This document shows positions 6,496 to 16,363 of a stretch of DNA of 36,483 bases, one piece after another; the first letter of the stretch is position 1; each line of letters begins with the position of its first letter. Under the pieces are notes generated by a model. That model did not search any database and was not told the DNA's origin. It worked only from the letters and a program-made list of their open reading frames with translations. The position numbers and the translations under genes are program-made. The DNA is from a virus: positions 1 through 36,483 of the IMG/VR virus record IMGVR_UViG_3300044986_000226, one strand, 5' to 3'.

Positions 6496-8530
6496 TAGGA
6501 CTCACAATGTTGGTCTGTTTAATTTCTGTGGCTGCTGTGCGTTCCGCGAGGTCCATCTCACGTTGCGCCACATCAACCTTATTGTTGACATCAAGGTCTT
6601 TGCGCTCTGCGTCACGCTGTTTAATCATAGCGTCCACAGCAGCCTTATTCTGCTCAAGGCCAACCTTAGCTTGGTCGATCTGAGCATTGGCCTGAACCTT
6701 GCCCTGAGTAGACTGAGCGGTAATCAGAGCAGCCTGAGCCTTCATGGTCTCATTCTGCATCTGCTGGAGAGCCAACGGATCAGGTTGCGGAGGTGGCACT
6801 TGGTTCGGAGGCGTCAAGTAGTCATTGATTGCAGGCATACCACGCAACTTCATGACATCCGATGCAAGCTTGTAAGCATTCGGCATCTGGAACATAGGAG
6901 CGAACGCAGGGTTCTGCGTAATGAACGCTGCAAGCTCCAAACGCTTCTGAGCCTCTGTGTCATGCTCACGGTAACCTAGATGCAAGCTTACGCTCACAGT
7001 CTTACGGTCACGCCATGAGCTAGGCTTCACTTTCACCCAGTTACCGGCCAACTCAACAATCTTCTCTTTGTCCTCTTTAGCCACCACAAGGCTGTAGACC
7101 TTCAGGTAGAGAGGAATCAGGAAGTTGTTCGCAAAGTTACGCGCGATGACTTTCTGCCGCGTTTGCGAGAGAGAAACCAAACGCTCCACCATTGCGTCAG
7201 AGTTTTGCGACGAGATGGCATCCTTGTTGAGACCCTGTGATAGCGAAGAGATACCAGTCGTCTCTTCAGTCTGACTCTTGATTAGTTCCAGCGTCTGATA
7301 CACAAATGGATTAAGAGGTGCCTGCTCCAGAGGGCTAATAGCATCAGGGCGCGTGACGTTAACCAAGCCACCAAGACGATTATCCAGAAGCTCTCTTGGA
7401 TTCGTAAGGCCACCCTTGAGGACGGTGTATCTAGGATTGACCGTAATCGTAGCATGGTCAACGATAGCTCTCGTGAGAACTGTTCTGACATTCTGACTGG
7501 GGATAACGCGGGCAGCAAAGTTGTTACCGTAGAATGAATGTGGAATCGGAAGCGGCGCAAAGACCACGAAGGGCAGATCGTCTACTTCCTGAATCTCTAG
7601 GGTCACATTGCCTGCTCTAACAATCTTGTAGAGCTTGGCGTGCTTGTCGCCCTGACGTTTGAACTTCCAGTAACACTCGTGGACAAGGATGGTCTTGAGT
7701 TCATCCTGCTGTTCAGAGGAGTCAATCTTGAAGCCAGCGTCGAGTTGCTGAAAGCGCGCCCATGTTTCTGGAAGGGCCTGCAAGGTCAGCTTGTCTTCGA
7801 CACGGGAGATGCTCTCGACCTTCTTCTGGTCAAAACCCATCTTGATGAGTTCATCTTTGGTCTTAAGAGAGCGATGGTCACAGAAGTATTCGGGGCCGAG
7901 ATGCTTAGCCTGCGGTTCAACACAGAACTCTTCAGGGTTCAGAACCTCAATGCGAACCTGCGAGGAGTCACGCTTGCGAGTAAGCTTACCACTATACAGC
8001 CCCGGCTGATCTTCGTCAGCTTCAGCCTGTAGGTCGCTAATGTCTTCCTCAGCAGCCAACGCCATGACTTCATCTTCAGTCAGGTCGTCGAACTCTTCCT
8101 CAATGTTCTCTTCGTTCTCTTCCCAGTAGACCTTCGCAACACCTACGCGAGCAATCAACCCATCATGGATGACATCAGAGAAGATGTGGTATCCATCATT
8201 CTGCCTGAAGACCACGTAGTCACAATAGGCAGTGGCGATGCGGGCTTCTTCAGCATCTTCGGGTGAATTGGGGTCAAACTTGGCAATCTCTCTTCCAGCA
8301 GAGAAGGTCTCAAGAAGCTGAGCCTTCATCGATTCTACCGCGTCATATACTTCCGTGGAGATATAGCTTGACGAACCAGACGACTGCCGAAGGGGCAATT
8401 CGCCATTGTAGTATTGCATCGTCTTCTCGCGTTCACGAGAGAGCTTTGCGTTATACCAGATGAGACTTTCGTTAATCTTTCTATCAATGAGGACACCAAT
8501 CGCCTCATCAGTCAACTGCTTGTCCTTCAT
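6488..8530 (-). CDS. Portal protein (680 aa)
   Basis: Large portal of the short-tailed-phage type. An N-terminal REREKTMQYYNGELP segment is followed by SYISTEVYDAVESMKAQLLETF and by HDGLIARVGVAKVYWEEN. An acidic insert follows at about residues 140-185, then FCVEPQAKHLGPEYFCDHR and LPFVVFAPLPIPHSFYGNNFA. DAISSQNSDAMVERLVSLSQ lies in the central part, and the last 120 residues form a Gln/Ala-rich coiled coil (barrel-like). These features and the position right after the large terminase fit well. It would form the dodecameric vertex for packaging and ejection. Confidence 0.88.
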   Translation of the reverse strand: MKDKQLTDEAIGVLIDRKINESLIWYNAKLSREREKTMQYYNGELPLRQSSGSSSYISTEVYDAVESMKAQLLETFSAGREIAKFDPNSPEDAEEARIATAYCDYVVFRQNDGYHIFSDVIHDGLIARVGVAKVYWEENEENIEEEFDDLTEDEVMALAAEEDISDLQAEADEDQPGLYSGKLTRKRDSSQVRIEVLNPEEFCVEPQAKHLGPEYFCDHRSLKTKDELIKMGFDQKKVESISRVEDKLTLQALPETWARFQQLDAGFKIDSSEQQDELKTILVHECYWKFKRQGDKHAKLYKIVRAGNVTLEIQEVDDLPFVVFAPLPIPHSFYGNNFAARVIPSQNVRTVLTRAIVDHATITVNPRYTVLKGGLTNPRELLDNRLGGLVNVTRPDAISPLEQAPLNPFVYQTLELIKSQTEETTGISSLSQGLNKDAISSQNSDAMVERLVSLSQTRQKVIARNFANNFLIPLYLKVYSLVVAKEDKEKIVELAGNWVKVKPSSWRDRKTVSVSLHLGYREHDTEAQKRLELAAFITQNPAFAPMFQMPNAYKLASDVMKLRGMPAINDYLTPPNQVPPPQPDPLALQQMQNETMKAQAALITAQSTQGKVQANAQIDQAKVGLEQNKAAVDAMIKQRDAERKDLDVNNKVDVAQREMDLAERTAATEIKQTNIVSPNG

Positions 8531-8533
8531 CGA

Positions 8534-10102
8534 CTAAATAGCCTTTATGTAAAAGTCGGACGTTACATCTATTGGTGTAAACTTTCCGGTATGAATATGA
8601 TTTGCTAATGCCAAGGCCATAACACAGTCATCGAAACACCCCTGCTCTGCTTCCATAGCGCCGCTATCGGTCACAATGTATGTAAGCATCTCTTGAAGTG
8701 TCGTTCGGTCACGAATGTTCATCTCGTCGTCCCGCAGAGCAGCACGAAGCCTGTCAATGATTAGAGGCTTGGTCTTGCTTGTGGTTCTGAAGCCAATAGT
8801 GAACGAGTCTCTATCGTTGAGATTACCTTCAGCAACATCAGTGTATGTGTATGGATACGCTAGGTCTCTACCAAGCCTTACAGCAGTGAGTAGGCCGTGG
8901 TTATTGTTTTCGACAATGATTTGCGCTTCGTTGTAATAGTTACCGAGAGCAAATAGCACATCAGCAAATTTATCTGGGTGGATGTGTCCACGCCAGCAAG
9001 CAACTAGGTTCTTTTGACTGTCGAGTATTTGAGCGACACTGTAGTCGCCTTTCTGAATGCCAATAGCGACATCAGCGCCAATGTAATATTCATCACCAAG
9101 TTCACGTTCTTTCCAAACTTTTAGTTCGCCTCTAATATTCTTTTCAAACGTCTGTCCTTCGAGAGACATTTGGTAGAGCGGAGGCTCGACCTCTTGCATC
9201 ATTCGGTGCAGTTGGTCTGGGTTAAACACAGGGCGACCTGAAGCAATGAATGCTTCGTCGGCGTTTGAAGGATACTCTTGCTTGAACTTGTCGATACCGT
9301 TCTGAGCAACCTTGCGGCGTCTGAACATAAGCTGACCGTCAGTGAGACCGTAAGCCTTCACTAGGTCTTCTTCTTCGTATGTGCGCTCAAAGTTCTCAGG
9401 AACCTCCTCAGTATACTCAGGCGTATCGAACCATGCACTGAAGAATGCTATGAAACCATTGGTCCCATCTACAGCACCTTTCCAAAGATCATAGAACACA
9501 CCAGACATACCGTTGGCTGTGCTTTCGACGTAGATGCTGGTATCTTCTGTGTTTGGTATAGCCTGAAGCAAGGCGTTCAAATTGTCAGCAGCAGTCGCTG
9601 GAGGCCAGAAGGCGACCTCGGACAAATGAGTGTCGGTGAAAGTTTCACCACGAGCAATTCCTTCGCCGCCTGCGGTAGACACCATGATACCGGAGTCTAG
9701 GCCACTGAAAGCAAGCTCCTTACGAGAGGAGTAGCTTGTAGATGGCTTCAGTAACTCAGGCATCTCAGCGTGAGTTCGCCTATACATGTCGAAGATGGTG
9801 CGTGAACTATCAGCCTGATGGGCCACCACGAGACCCTTGCGAGCCTTACGTTGACTCAGGGTCCAATACATGCGGCCAGAGGTATACGTGGAGAAACCCT
9901 GCTGTCGGGCCTTCAGAATGATGATGCGGACTTTGCCGGTAGCTTTTCTCTGAGCTTCAATAGCAGCATGTAGCTTCTTCTGTGGCTCATTGAGAACTAG
10001 CGGTCTAACGTCCGCATCTTTAGTTCTGATCTTGATGGCGTTCTTGGCGTAGAACTCAAAGTCATCGAAAAGTCGCTTACGGATGACTTTAGGATCAATC
10101 AT
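8534..10102 (-). CDS. terL: Terminase large subunit (522 aa)
   Basis: The ATPase half shows the Walker A-type ILKARQQGFST (about 62-72), the motif GGEGIARGETF, a Walker B-like FTDTHLSEVAFW, and ESTANG (motif III). The nuclease half begins with YYIGADVAIGIQKGDYS and includes IIVENNNHG and a late GCFDDCVMALALA, the acidic residues typical of RNase H-fold terminases. It packages DNA through the portal. It overlaps the putative small subunit by eight bases (ATGATTGA) and ends three bases before the portal start. The length is in the usual range. Confidence 0.92.
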   Translation of the reverse strand: MIDPKVIRKRLFDDFEFYAKNAIKIRTKDADVRPLVLNEPQKKLHAAIEAQRKATGKVRIIILKARQQGFSTYTSGRMYWTLSQRKARKGLVVAHQADSSRTIFDMYRRTHAEMPELLKPSTSYSSRKELAFSGLDSGIMVSTAGGEGIARGETFTDTHLSEVAFWPPATAADNLNALLQAIPNTEDTSIYVESTANGMSGVFYDLWKGAVDGTNGFIAFFSAWFDTPEYTEEVPENFERTYEEEDLVKAYGLTDGQLMFRRRKVAQNGIDKFKQEYPSNADEAFIASGRPVFNPDQLHRMMQEVEPPLYQMSLEGQTFEKNIRGELKVWKERELGDEYYIGADVAIGIQKGDYSVAQILDSQKNLVACWRGHIHPDKFADVLFALGNYYNEAQIIVENNNHGLLTAVRLGRDLAYPYTYTDVAEGNLNDRDSFTIGFRTTSKTKPLIIDRLRAALRDDEMNIRDRTTLQEMLTYIVTDSGAMEAEQGCFDDCVMALALANHIHTGKFTPIDVTSDFYIKAI

Positions 10103-10646
10103 CAGCAGCCAGAGACGCCAGCCACTCTTCGGCCTTGTTCACAGAGACTTCAGATTTGGCGACGGGTTTCGATTTGGTGAACTCTAGGACAAGCTTTGCA
10201 GCCGCCAGTTTTACCTGCTGTGACGCAGGCTGACGAAGGACTGTGATGGCACCCTCAAGGGCTTCCTCAGCAGCCTCAGTCATATCAATGTTTTTCTTAA
10301 TCTGTTCCATGTCTTTCTTTGCCTGTTCACGAGCGGCGTCATGAGCAATCTTTAGCTCGTGTTTGTTCAAGCCGCGCGTATGGCCAAAAGGACGCCCACG
10401 AGCAATGAACTTCATGTAGCGACCTTGGCGAAACTCGACTAACTCGCGGTAGCCCACCAAGCCATCATAGAGCTTCGACCAGTCCTTATTGGGACGTTTG
10501 TGGCTGTGAGTAATCAGAGGGGTCGCATGGCGACTAGGGTCGAACTTGGGTCGAACCCATTTCTTTTTGATGACTGGAGGACGCAAAGCTGCGCCCTCCG
10601 TGTAGTTGATGTAACGACCGTCACCTATGTGGATGATGTCAGTCAT
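10095..10646 (-). CDS. Putative terminase small subunit (183 aa)
   Basis: Lies directly before TerL and overlaps it. The N-terminal half is basic (PVIKKKWVRPKFDPSRH). The middle has REQAKKDMEQIKKNID. The C-terminal part (EEALEGAITVLRQPASQQVKLAAAKLVLEF, residues about 125-155) resembles the oligomerising helices of small terminases. I chose the ATG at 10644-10646, which overlaps the upstream stop as ATGACTGA. Starts nine or 36 bases further upstream are also open. The function rests on position and helix pattern. Confidence 0.65.
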   Translation of the reverse strand: MTDIIHIGDGRYINYTEGAALRPPVIKKKWVRPKFDPSRHATPLITHSHKRPNKDWSKLYDGLVGYRELVEFRQGRYMKFIARGRPFGHTRGLNKHELKIAHDAAREQAKKDMEQIKKNIDMTEAAEEALEGAITVLRQPASQQVKLAAAKLVLEFTKSKPVAKSEVSVNKAEEWLASLAADD

Positions 10647-13428
10647 CTTCAGCATATCCCTTAGCGGTATTCCACGTTCCACGAACCTTATACCAATTGT
10701 CCATTAGATATTCGCCAACATCTTTCGGAAGCTTCTCGTCATTCACAATGTCTTCCATGTGACTATATGCAATATCTTGGTCGTTCTTGGTGTGGTTATG
10801 CCAGTTCTTAGCAAGCTGATCCAAAAGGTTACGAGCATGTTTATCTTTTGTCATGCTCTTAGCTTTTTCAATGACATCCATGCGGTCATTAATTTTATCT
10901 ATGGTTGAACGCTTCCAACCACTGACATTTGTAACCTTACTCTTATTTTGTTCAACAACCTGACCACGGTGCCTTACGACGACCATGTTTTCATCAGCGT
11001 CTTGTGTGGCTTCTTTGGCCTTAGTCTCGGCTTTCTTGGTTGTGTCAGCGGCCTTGGCTAATGCTGTATCAGTTTTAGCTTTTTCAGCCTTCTTCGTTGC
11101 AGCAGCATTCTGCTTATCGACTTTGGCGTTGTGTCGAGCTAGTGCTCTAGCAGCCGTCATAGCCCTAGAAGTAGGAGTTCCAGCAAGTGAACTGGATGGA
11201 CCCCATTCTGTAGCGTTAGGATTGTAAGTAGGTTCTGGGGCAGTTTCTGGAACAGCGCCTTCTTCCTGAGATGCAAGCCTTGCTTTGAGACGAGCAACCG
11301 CTAAAGGCAAAGCCGCGCTGGTTGCCGTGGGTGTGTCTCGCATTTTTTGAACAGCAAGAGCGGTCTTGATGTTAGGCGCTGCATTCGAGGACACAATTTC
11401 AGGAAGTGGAACATTCTGACTGTCGCCAAGGTTTCTACCGAGAGCTTCAGATACTGGAATGTCACTACGGCTTCTAATTGCCAACCCGTTACGTTGGTTT
11501 GCCCAGAAGCCCTTGTCTGCTTTCATAGCAGCAATTGCTTCAGCAGCAAGTCTACGGTCTTCAACAGCCTGACTGTTACGCATTAGATCAGCTTGACGAC
11601 GAAGTGCCTGATCTTCAGCCTTTTGCTTGTCAACAACTGCCTTTGCCTCTGACTTCTCAAGCTCGTCCAGTTTACTGAATGTTTCACTGGCTTTAGACTG
11701 GAAGTTACCAATCTGCTCTTGGTTATACTTCTCGCGCATGGCGTCTGAGTTACGACGAGCATCTAATGTTTGCTTTGCCGTTCTCATCGCTAAGGCGTCA
11801 GCTTTAGCTTTTGCTTTAGCATCAGCTTCGGCTTGTTTGGCTTTGATCTTTTCGTCGGTAGTTTGCTGCTTCAATTCCTTCTCAGCAGCTTTAGCCTTCT
11901 CAAGCTCACCCTTCGCCGCTTCAGCCTTTGCTTGTCTATCAGCTAAGTCCTTAGCAAATACAGCAGCCCTAGCCTGAGCAATACTAGGCGTAGGTTCAGC
12001 AGTTCCACCAAACTTGTCGGTGATTACACGAGCCGGATTAGCGGCACCTGTAAGAGCATCGACGCCCTTAAGCGCCATAGTGCCACCAAGCTGTGTTCCA
12101 AGAACAGCAGCAGCCGTAGTGGGGTCATGAGCCCAGAAAGCGTGACCAATAGAAGCGCCTTCAGCAAAGCGACCAAGTGTCGTCGGAACGTCGCCGTGAG
12201 CACCACGTTGGAAGGGATTCAGAAGGCGACCAAAGGCAGAGCCTGAGAGACCACCGTTATCCATACCCTTCATGACGCTGAAGGTGTCTAGGTTCTGAAG
12301 GATTCTTCCTGCATCTGGATCAGCTTTGGACACAGCCTGTATCTCTTCAGGCTCCAACCGCTGACCATTCTTAAGCTTAATCTTAGCTTCTGTAATGGAC
12401 GCTTTGGTTACGTCATCCAAACCCTTGGAAGCATAATCTAGCTCTTTGCCGAGGTGTTCTTTCGCAGCATCAAAGCTACCGTCATACTTTTTCAGGATGT
12501 CAGCGACTTCACCACGAGACTGTGGGTCAATCTTGCCTAGCTCACGGAAGCGGGTAGCAACCGCAGCTTCTCTGGCTGCACCGGGAGCACGAAAGGCTGT
12601 GCCGACAGTTGCGCCTGCAACAGCAGATAATCCCATGTCTTCCAATGAAGGTATCTTCTGCTCAATAAGCGCCTTATCGTAGCCTTGACCTGTTGCAGCA
12701 ACGTAGGCATCCATACCAGCAGCTTTACCCACATTGGCAGCAGCCTGCTTAACGCCCTCCATGCCCACAGCTTTAACTGGGGCAGTAGCTCCAAGCGTAG
12801 CCCTACTACCAAGCTCATTGAGGAAAGATTGCGCTATGATATTTCCACCAACACGAAGCTTCTGGCCAGTCGTTAGTTCAGCATTTGGATCACTCTTATC
12901 GGCTTCACGGACACGATTGACTGAAGAACCACCTTCGGCAACAGCCGTGGACCCGAGCATACCAATCGGTCCTGCAAGAGTTGATGCAGCGATGTGCTGC
13001 GCCATCTCTGGAACACCCTCAAGCAACGTGCGAGGCAAATAGCCAATGCGTTCTGTCCAAGGTTTACTTGAGTCAGCAAAGTGCGCTGAAGCTGGATCAT
13101 AGTTCTGAAGACCAGCTTGTTGCTTCATCCAGTCTGTGGTTCTGTCCAGATCGTCTAGATCAAAGCCCAGAGCACCGGATTTACGCAGTGTGTCAACGTC
13201 TTTGCTTCGTGTTTGTGTTGCACCAAATGCTAGAGCTTTCAGCGCTTTGGTTGCTAGAGGTAAATCCTCTGTTTGCTTTTGGTTGTCTTGCGGTGGAGGA
13301 GCAGGCGCATCAGACTTAGGGGCCGTTTCCGTCTGTGTCCCGTATAGCGCAGCGTGAGCCGCCTCCGGGGTATCAGCGGTGATGGCGTATGTTCCACCAT
13401 CTGGACCCCTAAGTTTGAATTTAGCCAT
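10639..13428 (-). CDS. Large internal virion / DNA-ejection protein (929 aa)
   Basis: Starts with KFKLRGPDGGTYAITADTPEAAHAAL, an N-terminal motif common in large podovirus internal proteins. Two Gly/Ala-rich hydrophobic stretches (around residues 145-170 and 435-460) could insert in membrane. Residues about 480-620 are a long Lys/Glu/Ala coiled coil. The C-terminal 90 residues are charged and helical. Size and place beside a lytic-transglycosylase virion protein correspond to the T7 gp15/gp16 ejection proteins, though no sequence match is claimed. TAATG joins it to the gene before. Confidence 0.65.
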   Translation of the reverse strand: MAKFKLRGPDGGTYAITADTPEAAHAALYGTQTETAPKSDAPAPPPQDNQKQTEDLPLATKALKALAFGATQTRSKDVDTLRKSGALGFDLDDLDRTTDWMKQQAGLQNYDPASAHFADSSKPWTERIGYLPRTLLEGVPEMAQHIAASTLAGPIGMLGSTAVAEGGSSVNRVREADKSDPNAELTTGQKLRVGGNIIAQSFLNELGSRATLGATAPVKAVGMEGVKQAAANVGKAAGMDAYVAATGQGYDKALIEQKIPSLEDMGLSAVAGATVGTAFRAPGAAREAAVATRFRELGKIDPQSRGEVADILKKYDGSFDAAKEHLGKELDYASKGLDDVTKASITEAKIKLKNGQRLEPEEIQAVSKADPDAGRILQNLDTFSVMKGMDNGGLSGSAFGRLLNPFQRGAHGDVPTTLGRFAEGASIGHAFWAHDPTTAAAVLGTQLGGTMALKGVDALTGAANPARVITDKFGGTAEPTPSIAQARAAVFAKDLADRQAKAEAAKGELEKAKAAEKELKQQTTDEKIKAKQAEADAKAKAKADALAMRTAKQTLDARRNSDAMREKYNQEQIGNFQSKASETFSKLDELEKSEAKAVVDKQKAEDQALRRQADLMRNSQAVEDRRLAAEAIAAMKADKGFWANQRNGLAIRSRSDIPVSEALGRNLGDSQNVPLPEIVSSNAAPNIKTALAVQKMRDTPTATSAALPLAVARLKARLASQEEGAVPETAPEPTYNPNATEWGPSSSLAGTPTSRAMTAARALARHNAKVDKQNAAATKKAEKAKTDTALAKAADTTKKAETKAKEATQDADENMVVVRHRGQVVEQNKSKVTNVSGWKRSTIDKINDRMDVIEKAKSMTKDKHARNLLDQLAKNWHNHTKNDQDIAYSHMEDIVNDEKLPKDVGEYLMDNWYKVRGTWNTAKGYAEDD

Positions 13429-15029
13429 TAATCAAGTCTCTCTATCTCAACACCGTTAATGGTTGTCTTTTGTCCAACACCCGGAAGGCTTGATGAACCG
13501 CCAGATGTCTTGTTGTTTTGCGGATTGTTGACACCAAGAATACGGTCAAGCACAGCATTCTCATCTTCAAGCTCTGGATGAGGCAGAGGCTTTCCAGCGT
13601 TACGCGCTCTTGCGTTGTCACGAGCGAAGCGAGCAGACTCGTCGTAGTTCTTAACGTCACGAACGAGAACACCAATTCCACCCTTGACCATGTTTAGTGG
13701 CATGGCGGGATCAAAGAGTTTTGTCATGCGTTCTTCGGCATGTGCGTTACCAACCGCACTACCAGACATCGCTCGGACAAAGCCTTTTGTCAGTCCTTCC
13801 TGTGCAATCTTCATATTGTTGATTGCAATGGCTTCCTCAGAGTTTGGATCAAGCTTCGTGATGGCTGTGTTATAAAGTTGATCCATTGGCATGTTGCCAA
13901 ACTTCTGTTGAATCTTCTCAGCGGACTTAACGAAGTTCGTAGCAGCAGACTCAAACTCAGGACGAGCAGAACCAACTTGGGCAATAATCTGGGACCGCTT
14001 ACGGTCTTCCACGATGTTACCCTTGATGTCGTTAGCGCGTTCAACCCAATCCTTAGGCGTAAACCCGGCTTCAGTAGCCGCAGCCACAGCATCCTTCATA
14101 ATCTGAGGTCTGTGTGCCTGAGGAACCTGACGAATTGCATCGGGGTTTTCGATTATGGTCTGTGACCAATACTTTGACGTAGCGTCATCTAATGGTTCCT
14201 TACCAGAGGTATTGTGCATCTTCTGGTAGGTCTCAAGACGCTGAGGATCAGCAGCAAGTGCATCAAGCACTCGAAGCGACTCAGGCTCCTTCTGACCACT
14301 GAAACCCGGAGCCAAAGGCTCAACACGAATCTCACCACGGCTATTCTGGAACATCAGTCCCTGACCGTTCTGAGTCTGACCGGCATACTTCCAGCCACCC
14401 TGAGCTTCACGAGCCTGTTCTTGGGCCGCAAGGTTACTAGCCACACGGGAAGCGTTGAGACTGGCAATACCAGTGCCACCACGGTCCAGAGACGCAATAG
14501 ATGCGCCCATGTTAGCCAAAGTAGACCCAATGTTATTCAGAGGCTGCTGTGTCTCTTGGCCACCCAGAGAGATACTCTGAGCGCCCTGTGGAGCTTGAGG
14601 CTGGTCTTCAGGAGCCAAAGCCATCATTGCGTTCGGGTCTTGCTTCTGGGCAGCATTAAGAACGTCATTCACATACTGAGGGACATTCTTGAAGCCATCA
14701 CTGGCGTTACCTGCGCGAGCCAGTGGTTGACCTGAGAACCACGCCGAAGCTACGTCAGCAGGGTTGCCATACTTGTTATAAAGCTCACCAAGTTTACCTT
14801 TGGTGACAGCAATCTGAGCTTCCTTGTTGTTAAGGAATTGCTCTGGTGTTAGCCTCTGTCCAAAATATTGTTGAGACCACGGACCAACATTGAAATCCAT
14901 GACCTGACTAATACCGTAGGCATGGTTACCTTTTTTAGTAGCAGGACCAATGACGTTATATCGACCCGAGCTTTCCGTCTGATTGATACCGTTCATCAAC
15001 TGGTCGAGGGTAATGTTCTTATAAGCCAT
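13428..15029 (-). CDS. Internal virion protein with lytic transglycosylase domain (533 aa)
   Basis: Residues about 8-125 form an SLT-like domain. The catalytic Glu would be Glu19 in INQTESSGRYNVIG, followed by GNHAYGISQVM and DVASAWFSGQPLA, the usual SLT block order. It would cut murein locally during DNA entry. The rest is helical (Gln/Asn/Ala-rich), and ends in a disordered Ser/Gly tail (NKTSGGSSSLPG). GGAGGGG precedes the ATG. Neighbours are two other probable internal proteins, so the three may form the ejection assembly. Confidence 0.8.
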   Translation of the reverse strand: MAYKNITLDQLMNGINQTESSGRYNVIGPATKKGNHAYGISQVMDFNVGPWSQQYFGQRLTPEQFLNNKEAQIAVTKGKLGELYNKYGNPADVASAWFSGQPLARAGNASDGFKNVPQYVNDVLNAAQKQDPNAMMALAPEDQPQAPQGAQSISLGGQETQQPLNNIGSTLANMGASIASLDRGGTGIASLNASRVASNLAAQEQAREAQGGWKYAGQTQNGQGLMFQNSRGEIRVEPLAPGFSGQKEPESLRVLDALAADPQRLETYQKMHNTSGKEPLDDATSKYWSQTIIENPDAIRQVPQAHRPQIMKDAVAAATEAGFTPKDWVERANDIKGNIVEDRKRSQIIAQVGSARPEFESAATNFVKSAEKIQQKFGNMPMDQLYNTAITKLDPNSEEAIAINNMKIAQEGLTKGFVRAMSGSAVGNAHAEERMTKLFDPAMPLNMVKGGIGVLVRDVKNYDESARFARDNARARNAGKPLPHPELEDENAVLDRILGVNNPQNNKTSGGSSSLPGVGQKTTINGVEIERLD

Positions 15030-15038
15030 TTCCCCTCC

Positions 15039-16145
15039 TTAAACCGTCGGGACTACGTTAGGACCAGCGCCACCTACGACACCCTGAAACGGTTTGAAGC
15101 TCGGGAACAAAGCGCCAGCGGCCATGCCACCAAGCGTTGCCCCACCGCCCATACCGAGGCCAGCAACAGAACCAGCCATACCGAGGCCAGCACCGAGGTA
15201 GCTCAAGGCACCCGGACGCTGTTGGTTCGCTACAGGCTGAATGCCTACCGAAGTGCCGCTCGTATTCGTCGTGGAACCCCAGTTATTCGCACCAGCAATG
15301 TTGTAAAGGTTCTGCACAGGTGACCATGCGTCAGCATTCTGTCCCTGATACTTCGCCAAGTTGTTGCTAAGGATGGCCTGCTGAAGTGCATTGAGACCGG
15401 AGCCAGCCGTCGAATACAGATTGCTGAGGTTCGTCTGGTCGTTGATGCCCTGAGAGAGCATTCCGCTACCCTGCCCACCGAGAGTGGTGCTAAGGTTACC
15501 AGCGTTGCTAAGAGCACCCAAGGACTGAGTGTTCTGATTGAGGGCTGTGTTTAGACCTGTGTTCCACATGTCACCACGGACTTTAGCTGACATTCCAGCG
15601 GCCATCTCACCGAGGTCGCGTTTAACAACACCCTCAGCCAATGCCGTGCGGTCTGAGTTCAGATTACCACTAGCAGCAGCGCCACGATATAGGCTCGGCA
15701 GTGTCTTTTCAGCAGCTACTCGCTGGCCATCATCCATAGCAGCGTCAACGAGGCCACTAATGTATGGGTTCTGCGCGTAAGCATTGGCCGTGTTGATGTT
15801 GTTCTGCGTCTGGTCGGTGTTACCGAAGTTATACAGAGAGCCCGCAGCGTTACCCGCAGTGTTGTAGTTGTTCAGTAAGCCCTGACCAGTGTTGATCTGC
15901 TGTTGACCCACGCCACCATTAGCAGCACCAAAGTCAGCAGCCTGACCATAGGCGTCATACTGCGTCTGGTTCGGAGCGGCCACGTAGTCGCCAGTGTAGG
16001 GACCACGAGCCATCTGGTCGTTGTAAGCACGAGTTGCGCCACCAAACGCTGTGGTCAGCGCACCTACTTGGGGTTGCCATGAGGGGGCTGTGGTTTGCGT
16101 TTGGTTCGTGGAGCTAATAGTCGGTAAGAAATTATAGGATGCCAA
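15039..16145 (-). CDS. Internal virion protein, Gln/Asn/Ala-rich (368 aa)
   Basis: Low-complexity helical protein with many Asn, Gln, Ala and Gly. It starts SYNFLPTISSTNQTQT, has NAYAQNPYISGLVDAAMDDGQ and RGAAASGNLNSDRTALAEG in the middle, and ends in a Gly/Ala/Met hydrophobic segment (YLGAGLGMAGSVAGLGMGGG). The last resembles a membrane-inserting segment of ejection proteins. The start is TTG (16143-16145) with GGGGAG seven bases upstream. It is the first of three consecutive probable internal-core genes. Confidence 0.6.
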   Translation of the reverse strand: MASYNFLPTISSTNQTQTTAPSWQPQVGALTTAFGGATRAYNDQMARGPYTGDYVAAPNQTQYDAYGQAADFGAANGGVGQQQINTGQGLLNNYNTAGNAAGSLYNFGNTDQTQNNINTANAYAQNPYISGLVDAAMDDGQRVAAEKTLPSLYRGAAASGNLNSDRTALAEGVVKRDLGEMAAGMSAKVRGDMWNTGLNTALNQNTQSLGALSNAGNLSTTLGGQGSGMLSQGINDQTNLSNLYSTAGSGLNALQQAILSNNLAKYQGQNADAWSPVQNLYNIAGANNWGSTTNTSGTSVGIQPVANQQRPGALSYLGAGLGMAGSVAGLGMGGGATLGGMAAGALFPSFKPFQGVVGGAGPNVVPTV

Positions 16146-16159
16146 GGGTATCTCCCCTT

Positions 16160-16363
16160 CTAAATGGGGCTAGACCCCGCAATGTTTTCTTTTGGTTCAA
16201 GCTGTTTGGTTTCGAGATTCACTCGCCAAGCGCTGATGTCCATAATGTTTTCTGCAAATAACGTAGGTAGACCTGAATCAATTTCAGTCTGAACATGAAT
16301 ATCATCCATGTATCCAGAGCTTGTAAGGTCACCTGTTTCTGGATTGTAGCGTATGAAATTCAT
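16160..16363 (-). CDS. Small hypothetical tail-module protein (67 aa)
   Basis: MNFIRYNPETGDLTSSGYMD begins like phage proteins that wrap tails or assemble fibres (a short strand, then a TG turn). The rest includes LETKQLEPKE. It overlaps the preceding tail gene by ATGA. I do not know its family. A role in assembling the preceding tail protein is possible by position only. Confidence 0.6.
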   Translation of the reverse strand: MNFIRYNPETGDLTSSGYMDDIHVQTEIDSGLPTLFAENIMDISAWRVNLETKQLEPKENIAGSSPI